DNA of 53,725 nucleotides, from positions 1-53,725 of the forward strand of contig JALSRG010000024.1 in NCBI GenBank assembly GCA_026984915.1, written 5' to 3'. The notes below the pieces were generated by a model. It worked only from the letters and a program-made list of their open reading frames with translations, was not told the origin of the DNA and did no database searches. This DNA comes from Marinosulfonomonas sp. GTDB lineage: Bacteria > Pseudomonadota > Alphaproteobacteria > Rhodobacterales > Rhodobacteraceae. Positions 45,949 through 53,725 of the stretch are shown here, in pieces. Positions within the stretch are counted from its first letter, which is position 1; every line of letters starts with the position of its first letter. Position numbers and translations under genes: made by a program.

Positions 45949-47244
45949 TCAGCGGTTTTCCACATCGATATAGTCACGCTTGGCAGCGCCAATATACAAC
46001 TGTCGCGGCCTTCCGATTTTCTGTTCCGGATCGGCGATCATTTCCTTCCACTGGGCGATCCAGCCCACTGTCCGGGAAACCGCGAAAATCGGCGTGAACA
46101 TCGAGGTGGGGAAGCCCATCGCCTCAAGGATGATGCCGGAATAGAAATCCACGTTGGGGAAGAGCTTCTTTTGCTGAAAATACTCATCCTCAAGCGCGAT
46201 GCGCTCAAGCTCCTTGGCGACCTTCAGGGTTTCATTGTCCTCGATCCCGAGCAGGTCAAGCACCTCGTCGGCCGACTGTTTCATCACCGTGGCGCGCGGA
46301 TCAAAATTCTTGTAAACCCGGTGGCCAAATCCCATCAGGCGGAAGGGGTCGGATTTGTCTTTGGCGCGCGCGATGTATTCAGGAATGCGCTCAACGCTGC
46401 CGATTTCCTTCAGCATCTCAAGCGCCGCCTGATTGGCGCCGCCATGCGCCGGCCCCCAAAGGCAGGCAACCCCCGAAGCAATGCAGGCAAAGGGATTGGC
46501 CCCGGACGAGCCGGCAAGCCGCACCGTCGAGGTCGAGGCATTCTGCTCATGATCCGCATGCAGGGTAAAGATGCGGTCCATCGCGCGGCTGAGAATGGGA
46601 TTGACCTCATAATCTTCAGCCGGAACCGAGAAACACATCTGCAAGAAGTTTGCGGCGTAATCCAGATCATTGCTCGGGTAAACAAAGGGTTGACCGATCG
46701 AGTATTTATAGGCCATTGCCGCAATGGTCGGCATTTTGGCAACCATGCGGATCGAGGCGATCTCGCGCTGCATCGGGTCGTTGATATCTGTCGAATCCGG
46801 ATAGAATGCCGACATTGCGCCGACAACACCCACCATGATGGCCATCGGGTGTGCATCCCGGCGAAAACCACGGAAGAAATAGGTCATCTGCTCGTGTACC
46901 ATCGTGTGATTGGTGACACGGGTCTCGAAATCCTCCAGTTCCTGTGCGCTGGGAAGCTCTCCGTAAAGCAACAGATAGCAGACCTCGAGATAATGCGATT
47001 TTGCCGCCAGTTGCTCGATCGGATAGCCGCGGTACAGCAACTCGCCCTTGATGCCATCAATAAAGGTGATTTTCGATTTGCACGAAGCCGTGGACGTAAA
47101 GCCCGGATCAAAGGTGAAAACCCGGCCTTCTGCATATAGTTTGCGGATGTCTATGACGTCGGGTCCTGCTGTTGGCGAAAGCATGGGCAGGTCCAGGGAG
47201 GTTTCTCCGAATTTCAGGTTGGCGGCTTTGTTTGATTCGCTCAT
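45949..47244 (-). CDS. gltA: citrate synthase
   Basis: GltA condenses acetyl-CoA and oxaloacetate at the entry of the TCA cycle. ATG at 47244 ([14 protein letters not shown]) has AGAGGGA 3-4 bp upstream and gives 431 residues, the size of the hexameric type II enzyme. Visible: [15 protein letters not shown] with an active-site His (about 235), [15 protein letters not shown] (about 270), and [14 protein letters not shown] with the active-site His-Arg (about 310). It follows gltX by 73 bp in the same direction. Confidence 0.98.
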   Translation of the reverse strand: MSESNKAANLKFGETSLDLPMLSPTAGPDVIDIRKLYAEGRVFTFDPGFTSTASCKSKITFIDGIKGELLYRGYPIEQLAAKSHYLEVCYLLLYGELPSAQELEDFETRVTNHTMVHEQMTYFFRGFRRDAHPMAIMVGVVGAMSAFYPDSTDINDPMQREIASIRMVAKMPTIAAMAYKYSIGQPFVYPSNDLDYAANFLQMCFSVPAEDYEVNPILSRAMDRIFTLHADHEQNASTSTVRLAGSSGANPFACIASGVACLWGPAHGGANQAALEMLKEIGSVERIPEYIARAKDKSDPFRLMGFGHRVYKNFDPRATVMKQSADEVLDLLGIEDNETLKVAKELERIALEDEYFQQKKLFPNVDFYSGIILEAMGFPTSMFTPIFAVSRTVGWIAQWKEMIADPEQKIGRPRQLYIGAAKRDYIDVENR

Positions 47245-47317
47245 TTCTTCCCTCTTGTTCTTCCCGGGCGCGGATCGCACAGGGTGTAGTTGTTGCCAGC
47301 AGAGGAAGCAGGGCCCC

Positions 47318-48733
47318 TTAGCTTGCGGCATCTGACAGGCGGGCGATGGTTTCATCGCGACCGAGCACCAGCATCATGTCAAAAACACTGGGCGTCGCGC
47401 TGCGCCCTGCCAGTGCTGCCCGAAGAGGTCCGGCCATCTTGCCGAATTTGATCCCGAGCGTCTCACATACCCGGGATGTAACCTCTTCAAGAGCGTCTCG
47501 TGTCCAGCTAACACTTTGCAAGTGCGGCGTCAATTCTTTCAGTATACTACGGGATACATTGTCGAGATTTTTTGCCGCTTTCTCATCAATGTCTATCGGG
47601 CGCGCAGTCAGAATAAAGTGAGCCTTATCAAAAAGCTCTGGATAGGTCTTGGCGCGGCTCTTCAGGCAATAGAGCGCCCGGCCAAGCCCGGAAACCTGTT
47701 CGGCGGTCAAATCTTTCTCACCGATCACCCTGCGATAATCGATCAGCTCTTGCAGCAGCGCAGCATCCGGCATTGCGGCAATATGCTGGCCCGAGAGATT
47801 TTCCAGTTTCCTGAAGTCGAAACGGGCGGCGGATTTGTTGATTCCGCTCAGATCAAACCATTGCAGGGCCTGTTCGGTGGTGAAAAATTCGTCATCACCG
47901 TGGCTCCAGCCCAGGCGGGCCAGATAGTTGCGCATGGCGGCGGCAGGATACCCCATGGCCCGGTATTCCCCGACCCCGAGCGCCCCATGACGCTTGCTCA
48001 GCTTCTTGCCATCGGGGCCGTGGATCAGCGGAATATGGGCCCAGACCGGCAGTTTCCAGCCCATCGCCTGATAAACCAGGGTCTGGCGGGCCGCATTATT
48101 CAGGTGGTCATCCCCGCGTATCACGTGGGTCACCCCCATGTCGTGATCATCAACAACAACAGCCAGCATATAGGTTGGTGTGCCATCAGACCGTAAACAG
48201 ATCATGTCATCCAGTGTCTCATTGCGAAATTTTACCGTACCCTGCACCTGATCGTCGATGATCGTCTCCCCCCTGCGCGGGGCCTTGAGGCGAATCGCAT
48301 ATGGGGCATCCGGGTGGCTGGATGGGTCGGCATCGCGCCAGGGGCTCTGAAACAGGGTCGAGCGGCCCTCGGCCCGGGCTTTTTCGCGAAACGCGGTGAT
48401 TTCTTCCTGTGTGGCAAAGCATTTGTAGGCATGACCGCTGTCCAGCATCTGCTGTGCGACCTGCTTGTGCCGGTCGGCGCGGGCGAACTGGCTGTAGACC
48501 TCCCCGTCATGATCAAGCCCCAGCCAGTCCATGCCCTGCAAAATCGCCTGGGTGGCCTCAGGTGTCGATCGTGCCCGATCCGTGTCCTCGATTCGCAAAA
48601 GAAATTTGCCGTTGCGTCCGCGGGCATAAAGCCAGTTGAACAGGGCGGTCCGGGCACCGCCGATATGCAGATAGCCCGTCGGCGAGGGGGCGAAGCGGGT
48701 CACGACGGGGGTCGGGTGCTCTGTGGAGGTCAT
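47318..48733 (-). CDS. gltX: glutamyl-tRNA synthetase
   Basis: This class I aminoacyl-tRNA synthetase charges tRNA-Glu, and in many alphaproteobacteria also tRNA-Gln. The 471 residues carry the HIGH-type motif [20 protein letters not shown] (about 13-32) and the KMSKS-type motif [11 protein letters not shown] (about 242-252), with an anticodon-binding helical part at the C-terminus. Alphaproteobacteria often have two GltX paralogues, so which one this is cannot be told here. It diverges from comEC. Confidence 0.97.
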   Translation of the reverse strand: MTSTEHPTPVVTRFAPSPTGYLHIGGARTALFNWLYARGRNGKFLLRIEDTDRARSTPEATQAILQGMDWLGLDHDGEVYSQFARADRHKQVAQQMLDSGHAYKCFATQEEITAFREKARAEGRSTLFQSPWRDADPSSHPDAPYAIRLKAPRRGETIIDDQVQGTVKFRNETLDDMICLRSDGTPTYMLAVVVDDHDMGVTHVIRGDDHLNNAARQTLVYQAMGWKLPVWAHIPLIHGPDGKKLSKRHGALGVGEYRAMGYPAAAMRNYLARLGWSHGDDEFFTTEQALQWFDLSGINKSAARFDFRKLENLSGQHIAAMPDAALLQELIDYRRVIGEKDLTAEQVSGLGRALYCLKSRAKTYPELFDKAHFILTARPIDIDEKAAKNLDNVSRSILKELTPHLQSVSWTRDALEEVTSRVCETLGIKFGKMAGPLRAALAGRSATPSVFDMMLVLGRDETIARLSDAAS

Positions 48734-48739
48734 CGGTTG

Positions 48740-48745
48740 TTAACC
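48740..48745. promoter_or_regulatory. CtrA-type half-site between gltX and comEC
   Basis: TTAACC lies in the 79-bp gap, inside the small palindrome GGTT-GTT-AACC, 67 bp before the comEC start. One half-site is weak evidence, but comEC belongs to the CtrA-linked competence genes in Rhodobacter. Confidence 0.3.
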
Positions 48746-48812
48746 TTTTGGAAACCAAGTTTGGGCTAGCGTCAGTCCGGTGTTTTAGAGAGGCGGGGAG
48801 GCAAGAACAAGA

Positions 48813-50960
48813 GTGCGCGCCGTGAGCTATCTGTTAAATGCGCTTGTGGCGCAGCGCGGCCATCTGTTTCCCTGGTTACCGGTCCTGTTTGGTGCCGGTA
48901 TCGGCCTGTTCTTCTTGCTGCGGGTTGAACCCGGCAGCGCGGCCCTGGTGTCTCTTGGGCTGGTGGCGGCGGGGCTTGTGGCAGCCGCCCGCTGGGCGGG
49001 GCCGCGCATTTCCCTGCTGTTTGTCGCCGCCTTTCTGGTCGTGGCCGGTTTTCTTGCCGCAGAGTTTCGCAGCTATTCTGTCGCTGCACCGCAATTGGGG
49101 TTTCGCTATTATGGCCCGATAGAAGGCCGGGTGATCAGCATTGACCGTTCGCAGAGCGACAAGCTGCGCCTGACGCTTGATCAGGTGAGGCTGGCCGGAA
49201 TGCGCCCCGGAACGACACCCTGGCGCGTGCGCGTCTCACTCCACGGGGATCAGAGCGGGTTTGCAGCCGCGCCGGGCATGACCGTCATGCTGACGGGGCA
49301 TCTGTCAGCACCGCAGGGCCCGGTTGAGCCGGGCGGCTTTGATTTTCGCAGGATGGCCTGGTTTCGGGGGCTGGGGGCGGTCGGATATACCCGCACGCCG
49401 GTACTTGCCCTGGAAAATCCGGCTGGGGGTTCGCTGTGGCTCTATCGCAAGCGCATGCAGATTTCTGCCGCCCTTCAGGCCGCTATTCCGGGTGACCCGG
49501 GCGCTTTCGCGGCCGCGATCCTGACCGGGGACAGGTCTGCCATGGACCGGTCTACGCTGGTCGCGCTACGCGCGTCCAATCTGGCGCATCTTCTGGCAAT
49601 CTCGGGGTTGCACATGGGGCTGCTGACCGGTTTTGTGTTTGCAATGGTCCGTTTCGGGCTGGCACTGATCCCCTGGGTGGCATTGCGCTGGCCGGTGCGG
49701 AAAATCGCGGCGGTTCTGGCATTGGCAGCCGGCGCGGCCTATCTGGCAATGTCCGGCGGAAATGTGGCGACGGAACGCGCCTTTGTCATGGTGGCGGTCA
49801 TGTTGGTAGCCGTACTTCTGGGGCGGCGCGCTATCACCCTGCGGGCGGTGGCGCTGGCGGCGCTGATTGTGTTGATCCGCCGGCCCGAGGCGCTGACGGG
49901 CCCCGGGTTTCAGATGTCCTTTGCCGCAACAACCGCGCTTGTGGCTGTATTCGGGGCGATGCGCGGCTGGACCGGATGGTCTCTGCCAAAAATACTGCGT
50001 CCGGTTGCGGCTGTTGCCATTTCCTCGGCCGTTGCCGGGGCCGCCACGGCCCCCTTTGCCGCGGCGCATTTCAATCAGATCTCGCATTATGGCCTGCTTG
50101 CCAACTTGCTTTCGGTGCCTGTCATGGGAATGGTGGTGATCCCCGCCGCCGTGCTGAGCGCATTGTTGTATCCATTTGGGCTGGCCTCTGCCGGGCTGGC
50201 GATCATGCATGCCGGCATCCGCTGGATCCTCATGGTGGCAGAATGGGTGTCGGGGCTGGATGGTGCCGTTTCCTATGTGTCAGAGCCGTCGGCCCTGGTT
50301 CTGCCCATCCTCAGCATCGGTGCACTTTGGCTGATCCTCTGGCAGGGCAGGGCCCGCTGGGCCGGCCCGTTTGTCGTTATCGGGGCGTTTGTCATCTGGG
50401 GGGTGAGCGCGCGCCCGCCGCTCCTGATTTCGCAAAACGGCGGGCTGATCGGCCTGATGGGGGCGCAGGGGCGCGCGCTGAGCAAACCCAGGGGAGCAGG
50501 GTTTGCTGCCCGCAGTTGGCTGGAAAATGACGGTGACGCGGGAACCTCGCAGGATGAGGCCTTTGCCAGGCCGGGGTTCACCGGAAAGAAAGGCCATCTG
50601 ACATTCCGCCTGGGCGGCATCGAATTTGTGCAGCTATCAGGCAGAGGCGCCAGAGACCGGCTGAATGAGGCCTGTGCCGGCGGGCGCTGGGTGATCCTGT
50701 CCGCCAGGCCGGACAAGGCCGCACAGGCCGGAACGGAAAAGCTGGATGCAGAGCGTGACTGCAGGCTCATCGACCGGGCCTATCTTGCGCAGAGCGGACC
50801 GCTTGCGCTCTGGCCACAACCGGGGCAGGGGATCACTGTGATCGGCGTGCGCGATCTGGTTGGCGAAAGGCTCTGGAACACACCGCAATTGCAAAGGCGG
50901 TTTCTGGCGCAGCGTTCTGCATGGATATCCGCCTTTCGACGGATAACCGGTGGCTGGTAA
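48813..50960 (+). CDS. comEC: DNA uptake channel protein ComEC
   Basis: ComEC passes single-stranded DNA across the inner membrane. The 715 residues start at GTG 48813 (GGGAGG 11 bp upstream; a GTG at 48822 is an alternative). In order: an N-terminal DUF4131 part (about 25-180, with GPIEGRVISIDRS), then the Competence domain with LVALRASNLAHLLAISGLHMG (about 247-267) and many helices to about 530. The last 180 residues have no H-x-H-x-D-H motif, so the usual metallo-beta-lactamase domain is absent or degenerate. ComEC is needed for uptake of GTA DNA in Rhodobacter capsulatus. Confidence 0.95.
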   Translation: MRAVSYLLNALVAQRGHLFPWLPVLFGAGIGLFFLLRVEPGSAALVSLGLVAAGLVAAARWAGPRISLLFVAAFLVVAGFLAAEFRSYSVAAPQLGFRYYGPIEGRVISIDRSQSDKLRLTLDQVRLAGMRPGTTPWRVRVSLHGDQSGFAAAPGMTVMLTGHLSAPQGPVEPGGFDFRRMAWFRGLGAVGYTRTPVLALENPAGGSLWLYRKRMQISAALQAAIPGDPGAFAAAILTGDRSAMDRSTLVALRASNLAHLLAISGLHMGLLTGFVFAMVRFGLALIPWVALRWPVRKIAAVLALAAGAAYLAMSGGNVATERAFVMVAVMLVAVLLGRRAITLRAVALAALIVLIRRPEALTGPGFQMSFAATTALVAVFGAMRGWTGWSLPKILRPVAAVAISSAVAGAATAPFAAAHFNQISHYGLLANLLSVPVMGMVVIPAAVLSALLYPFGLASAGLAIMHAGIRWILMVAEWVSGLDGAVSYVSEPSALVLPILSIGALWLILWQGRARWAGPFVVIGAFVIWGVSARPPLLISQNGGLIGLMGAQGRALSKPRGAGFAARSWLENDGDAGTSQDEAFARPGFTGKKGHLTFRLGGIEFVQLSGRGARDRLNEACAGGRWVILSARPDKAAQAGTEKLDAERDCRLIDRAYLAQSGPLALWPQPGQGITVIGVRDLVGERLWNTPQLQRRFLAQRSAWISAFRRITGGW

Positions 50961-51037
50961 ACGCGGTTTTCCGCACAGGCAGAAATGCCCGGCACCAGCA
51001 CGAGGGGCCGTTCGCAGTTATGATGCGGGCATGGCTG

Positions 51038-51775
51038 TCAATAGCTGCGGATCAGGCCGACAAGACGGCCCTGAACCTTGACCTGCCCCTCGGGCAGCAC
51101 CCGGGTTTCATAGGCCGGATTGGCCGCCTCCAGGGCGATCATGTTGCCGCGGCGATAGAATTTTTTCAGCGTTGCCTCGTAACCTTCCACCAGGGCCACG
51201 ACAATATCGCCGTTGTCCGCTTGGGTTCCTTCGCGGATTACCACGATATCACCATCGTTGATGCCGGCATTGATCATTGAATCGCCCTTGACCTCCAGCG
51301 CATAGTGGTTGCCGGCGCCATCCAGCATCTGGCCTGGCACGGCAACGGAATGAGAGGCCTCCGAGATGGCCTCGATCGGGGTGCCGGCGGCGATCCGCCC
51401 CATGACAGGCAATTCAATCGCATGTACCGCCTCAACCGGCATTGCGGCGGCGGGCGGTGCGGTTTTATCCCCCTGAATGACGCGGGGGCTGAAACCGCTG
51501 GCAGAACCGGCAGAATCAGGGGCCTGCTTGCCGGAATACGCCCCCAGTTCACGCGCCAACGCATCGGGCAGCTTTATGATTTCCAGCGCCCGGGCGCGGT
51601 GCGGCAAACGCCGGATGAATCCGCGTTCCTCCAGCGCCGTGATCAGCCGGTGAATGCCGGATTTCGAGCGTAGATCCAACGCATCCTTCATTTCATCGAA
51701 TGAGGGCGGAACCCCGTCGCGTTGCAGTCGCTTGTGGATAAAACCCAGCAAATCCAGTTGCTTCTTGGTCAACAT
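51038..51775 (-). CDS. lexA: SOS repressor LexA
   Basis: LexA represses SOS genes and cleaves itself when RecA filaments form. ATG at 51775 ([17 protein letters not shown]) has GGAGG 7 bp upstream and gives 245 residues. The N-terminal winged helix (about 1-68) is joined by a long linker (70-115) to the peptidase domain. The cleavage site is RIAAGTP (Ala130-Gly131), with Ser166 in KGDSMI and Lys204 in EATLKKF. Two overlapping SOS boxes upstream show autoregulation. Confidence 0.98.
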   Translation of the reverse strand: MLTKKQLDLLGFIHKRLQRDGVPPSFDEMKDALDLRSKSGIHRLITALEERGFIRRLPHRARALEIIKLPDALARELGAYSGKQAPDSAGSASGFSPRVIQGDKTAPPAAAMPVEAVHAIELPVMGRIAAGTPIEAISEASHSVAVPGQMLDGAGNHYALEVKGDSMINAGINDGDIVVIREGTQADNGDIVVALVEGYEATLKKFYRRGNMIALEAANPAYETRVLPEGQVKVQGRLVGLIRSY

Positions 51776-51818
51776 TGCGATGTCCTCCGTCAAAACTGTC
51801 GTTTTTGGCCGCGCGGGC

Positions 51819-51844
51819 GTTCGATCCATGTTCTATACATGTTC
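51819..51844. promoter_or_regulatory. double overlapping LexA box before lexA
   Basis: GTTC-N7-GTTC-N7-GTTC (GTTC at 51819, 51830 and 51841) gives two exact alphaproteobacterial SOS boxes that share the middle GTTC. It starts 44 bp before the lexA start codon. Confidence 0.88.
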
Positions 51845-51930
51845 CTGTTTTGTGTCAACTGCCGGGGCGCGGGGCCTGCCCGTATCTGAAACGCGGCAAT
51901 GGTCTGGCGGCAGCCGTTTGCGTGGCATGT

Positions 51931-51959
51931 GTTGGCGCATGTTGGCGCATGTTGGCATG
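51931..51959. repeat. 10-bp tandem repeat between lexA and moeA
   Basis: GTTGGCGCAT occurs twice in a row and is followed by a partial third copy GTTGGCATG. It lies in the 223-bp gap between moeA and lexA, upstream of the SOS boxes. Confidence 0.8.
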
Positions 51960-51998
51960 GGGCCAGGCAGATCCGGGCAAGTCGGGCAGCGTGTTTTG

Positions 51999-53174
51999 TC
52001 AGCCGATCGGGATAAACTCCACCATTTCACCGGCCTTGCATGCCGGCGCATCCACCGGGCGGACCAGCAGTGCGTTGGCGTCCGCCAGAACCGATAAAAG
52101 GGCGCTGTCCTGGCGTTTGCAGGGGGTGATTTTTCCGGCTTTCCACTGCGCCCGCATATAATGCTCGCGCCCGCCGTTTTTTGGCAGGTCTACCGTGAGC
52201 CGTGCTGTGTGCCGCTCGGCCGGGGCGGCCCCCAGACCCAGCATCTTGCGCAGGGCAGGTAACAGAAAGATATGGCCGCAAACCATTGAAGAAACAGGAT
52301 TTCCCGGAAGACCAATCATTGGCATACCCAGCAGGCGCCCGGCAATCAAGGGCTTGCCAGGGCGGATTTTTACCTTGTAAAACGCGCGATCCAGCCCCAG
52401 ATCACCGGCCACCTTGCCCACCAGATCATGATCACCGACCGAGGCGCCGCCGATGGTGACCACCAGATCTGCGCCCTCGGCCAGGCGAAATGCGGTTTCA
52501 AGCGAGGATTGCGTGTCGCGCGCAATCGGCAGCATGCGCACTTCGGCACCGTGCTGCTCCAGCAATGCTTTCAGTCCGAAACTGTTTGATGCAATAATCT
52601 GGTCCGGCCCCGGTGTTTCACCTGGCATCACCAGTTCGTCTCCTGTGGCCAGAAGCGTCACGACCGGGCGGCGGATCACCGGGATTTCCGGCAGATTCAT
52701 TGCCGCAAGCAGGGCAATATCCGCGCTGCGCAGTGTCCGCGGCGCGCCCAGCCTGTCCCCCTGACTGAAATCGTCACCAGCCGGGCGGATATAGGTGTTC
52801 TGGTCGAGGTTGCGGTGCAATGTGATCAGGTCATCGCGACGGCTCACATCCTCCTGGATGATAACGCGGTCAGCCCCCTCGGGGACAGGCGCGCCGGTAA
52901 AGATACGTACCGCCTGACCGGGGCCAACGCGCCCGGCAAAGCCCGCGCCGGCCGCGGCCTCTCCGATCACCTTGAAAATGGCGTCCGGCTCGGCCTCGAT
53001 CCCCTTCACCGCATAACCATCCATGGCCGAGGCGGCAAAAGGGGGCTGCGTGCGGCTGGAAACAGCATCACGCGCCAGAACCCGCCCTGCGGCCTCGGCC
53101 AGCGGAACATGTTCCTCGGGCAGTGGCGAGACAAGGGCGAAGATTTTTTCGAGGGCGTCTGTGACGGTGATCAT
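51999..53174 (-). CDS. moeA: molybdopterin molybdenumtransferase MoeA
   Basis: MoeA inserts molybdate into adenylated molybdopterin. The 391 residues show ...PPFAASAMDGYAVKG (about 43-57), FTGAPVPEGADRVIIQEDV (about 92-110), LLATGDELVMPGE (about 172-184), TIGGASVGDHDLVGKV (about 240) and GLPGNPVSSMV (about 298-308), all typical of the family. The ATG at 53174 has no clear ribosome site (ACACCCCCAC upstream). In relatives moeA commonly follows and overlaps moaC; here a foreign-looking gene ends 19 bp before it. Confidence 0.96.
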   Translation of the reverse strand: MITVTDALEKIFALVSPLPEEHVPLAEAAGRVLARDAVSSRTQPPFAASAMDGYAVKGIEAEPDAIFKVIGEAAAGAGFAGRVGPGQAVRIFTGAPVPEGADRVIIQEDVSRRDDLITLHRNLDQNTYIRPAGDDFSQGDRLGAPRTLRSADIALLAAMNLPEIPVIRRPVVTLLATGDELVMPGETPGPDQIIASNSFGLKALLEQHGAEVRMLPIARDTQSSLETAFRLAEGADLVVTIGGASVGDHDLVGKVAGDLGLDRAFYKVKIRPGKPLIAGRLLGMPMIGLPGNPVSSMVCGHIFLLPALRKMLGLGAAPAERHTARLTVDLPKNGGREHYMRAQWKAGKITPCKRQDSALLSVLADANALLVRPVDAPACKAGEMVEFIPIG

Positions 53175-53193
53175 GTGGGGGTGTCCGGTTGGG

Positions 53194-53725
53194 TTATGGG
53201 TCTACTGCTTGCGAAGAGCATCGAACTTTACAAAGAGCATCGAACTTTCGTTTGAATGCTTCTTGTATACCTGGATCTGACAGGAGTTCGATCTTGTATC
53301 TCCAAATGTAGGTTTCTAAATCCTGCTGGAAACGGTCGCGTTGGAGGAAAGTTATGCCACCTTCTTCTTTGATGGTTTCTGATCGTTTTGGATTGGCCGT
53401 AATGCGCCAGTTCCCTGTTGTTCGGGCTTCGTGCAGGAGGCTGCAACGGACGTTTGAGTAGAAATCATCAGGTTCTACCTTTGTATCAAAATACGATTTG
53501 AACGGTTCCTGTTCCGTTAGGAATATGGTGAAGATTTCTTTGCTTGAAGATCCGTATTTATAGTTGTTGTTTTCTTTCCCGTTTTCAGGTTTGTATTCAC
53601 CGCCTCCATTCTTGAAATTGGCCCCATCCCTTGTTGTCTGCAAAAATTCGATCAAGGCACATTGCAGCGATACGATTGAAAAACCCTCTCCGGTGTTTTC
53701 TCCGTGGATTTGAAGCAGGTGAATT
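53194..53725 (-). CDS. hypothetical protein with HEPN-like motif (partial)
   Basis: The frame is open through the right edge, so the N-terminus is missing; about 176 residues are visible. There is one R-x4-H motif, VRCSLLHEARTTGNW, as in HEPN ribonuclease domains, preceded by FYSNV and a helical stretch. The middle is Asn/Lys-rich (NGKENNNYKYGSSS). Base use is clearly more AT-rich than in the genes nearby. A 16-bp direct repeat lies in its 3' end. HEPN proteins are common in defence and toxin systems, but I cannot name the family. It ends 19 bp before moeA. Confidence 0.65.
   Translation of the reverse strand, partial: IHLLQIHGENTGEGFSIVSLQCALIEFLQTTRDGANFKNGGGEYKPENGKENNNYKYGSSSKEIFTIFLTEQEPFKSYFDTKVEPDDFYSNVRCSLLHEARTTGNWRITANPKRSETIKEEGGITFLQRDRFQQDLETYIWRYKIELLSDPGIQEAFKRKFDALCKVRCSSQAVDP
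53214..53248. repeat. 16-bp direct repeat at the 3' end of the edge gene
   Basis: AAGAGCATCGAACTTT occurs at 53214-53229 and again at 53233-53248 (19-bp period), inside the last codons of the HEPN-like gene. Confidence 0.9.

Noticed and set aside
48734-48812. SOS box before comEC
   Set aside because: There is no GTTC-N7-GTTC or its complement in the gap, so LexA control of comEC is not supported.

Overview
The window looks like chromosomal DNA of a marine-type alphaproteobacterium of the Rhodobacteraceae (Roseobacter-like). Pointers are the gltA-gltX-comEC-lexA-moeA block, a VPLPA-CTERM protein, a tkt-gap-gap block, the alphaproteobacterial SOS box GTTC-N7-GTTC in front of lexA and uvrA, and an endolysin-holin pair of the gene transfer agent (GTA) type inside the cytochrome c maturation locus. 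Most of it is core chromosome. No rRNA, tRNA, CRISPR array or intact insertion sequence was seen.

Left part (1-16.4 kb). A truncated secreted von Willebrand A protein with 90-residue tandem repeats reads off the left edge. Divergent from it are uvrA (with an SOS box) and a patatin-like lipase. A minus-strand operon then encodes acyl-CoA dehydrogenase, 3-hydroxyisobutyryl-CoA hydrolase, 3-hydroxyisobutyrate dehydrogenase and a Crp/Fnr regulator, followed by a small DUF2892 membrane protein with a CRP-type site in front. With mmsA at 12.8-14.3 kb, and its divergent LysR regulator, this covers the lower half of valine breakdown. Between them lie a VPLPA-CTERM surface protein and a YbdK-type glutamate-cysteine ligase. 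A CBS protein and coaD follow the LysR gene.

Middle part (16.4-33.6 kb). A secreted zinc metallopeptidase of unrecognised family precedes two type I GAPDH genes separated by a 47-codon membrane protein gene, then tkt. Four LacI-type operator-like palindromes sit in front of the two gap genes. Next come a coiled-coil protein, zapA, an ECF sigma/zinc anti-sigma pair, and the operon purL-bolA-(46 aa)-(125 aa)-grxD, which joins purine synthesis to the BolA/monothiol glutaredoxin iron-sulfur pair. Then follow a MAPEG protein, a YCII/ECF42 sigma pair and an exported alpha/beta hydrolase.

Right part (33.6-53.7 kb). A LysR gene diverges from a fused indolepyruvate:ferredoxin oxidoreductase. After murI and argC comes ccmE, then a GTA-type endolysin and holin, then ccmF, ccmH and a PaaG-like isomerase. 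An RTX calcium-binding protein, gltA, gltX, comEC, lexA (overlapping double SOS box) and moeA follow. At the right edge an AT-richer gene with an HEPN-like R-x4-H motif directly abuts moeA, where moaC is often found in relatives.

How the parts may work together: uvrA and lexA share an SOS signal visible in the sequence. GTA lysis genes, comEC (GTA DNA uptake) and lexA lie within 13 kb, with TTAACC-type CtrA-like elements near the first two; in Rhodobacter capsulatus these functions are linked by CtrA and LexA. That regulatory link is inferred here, not shown.
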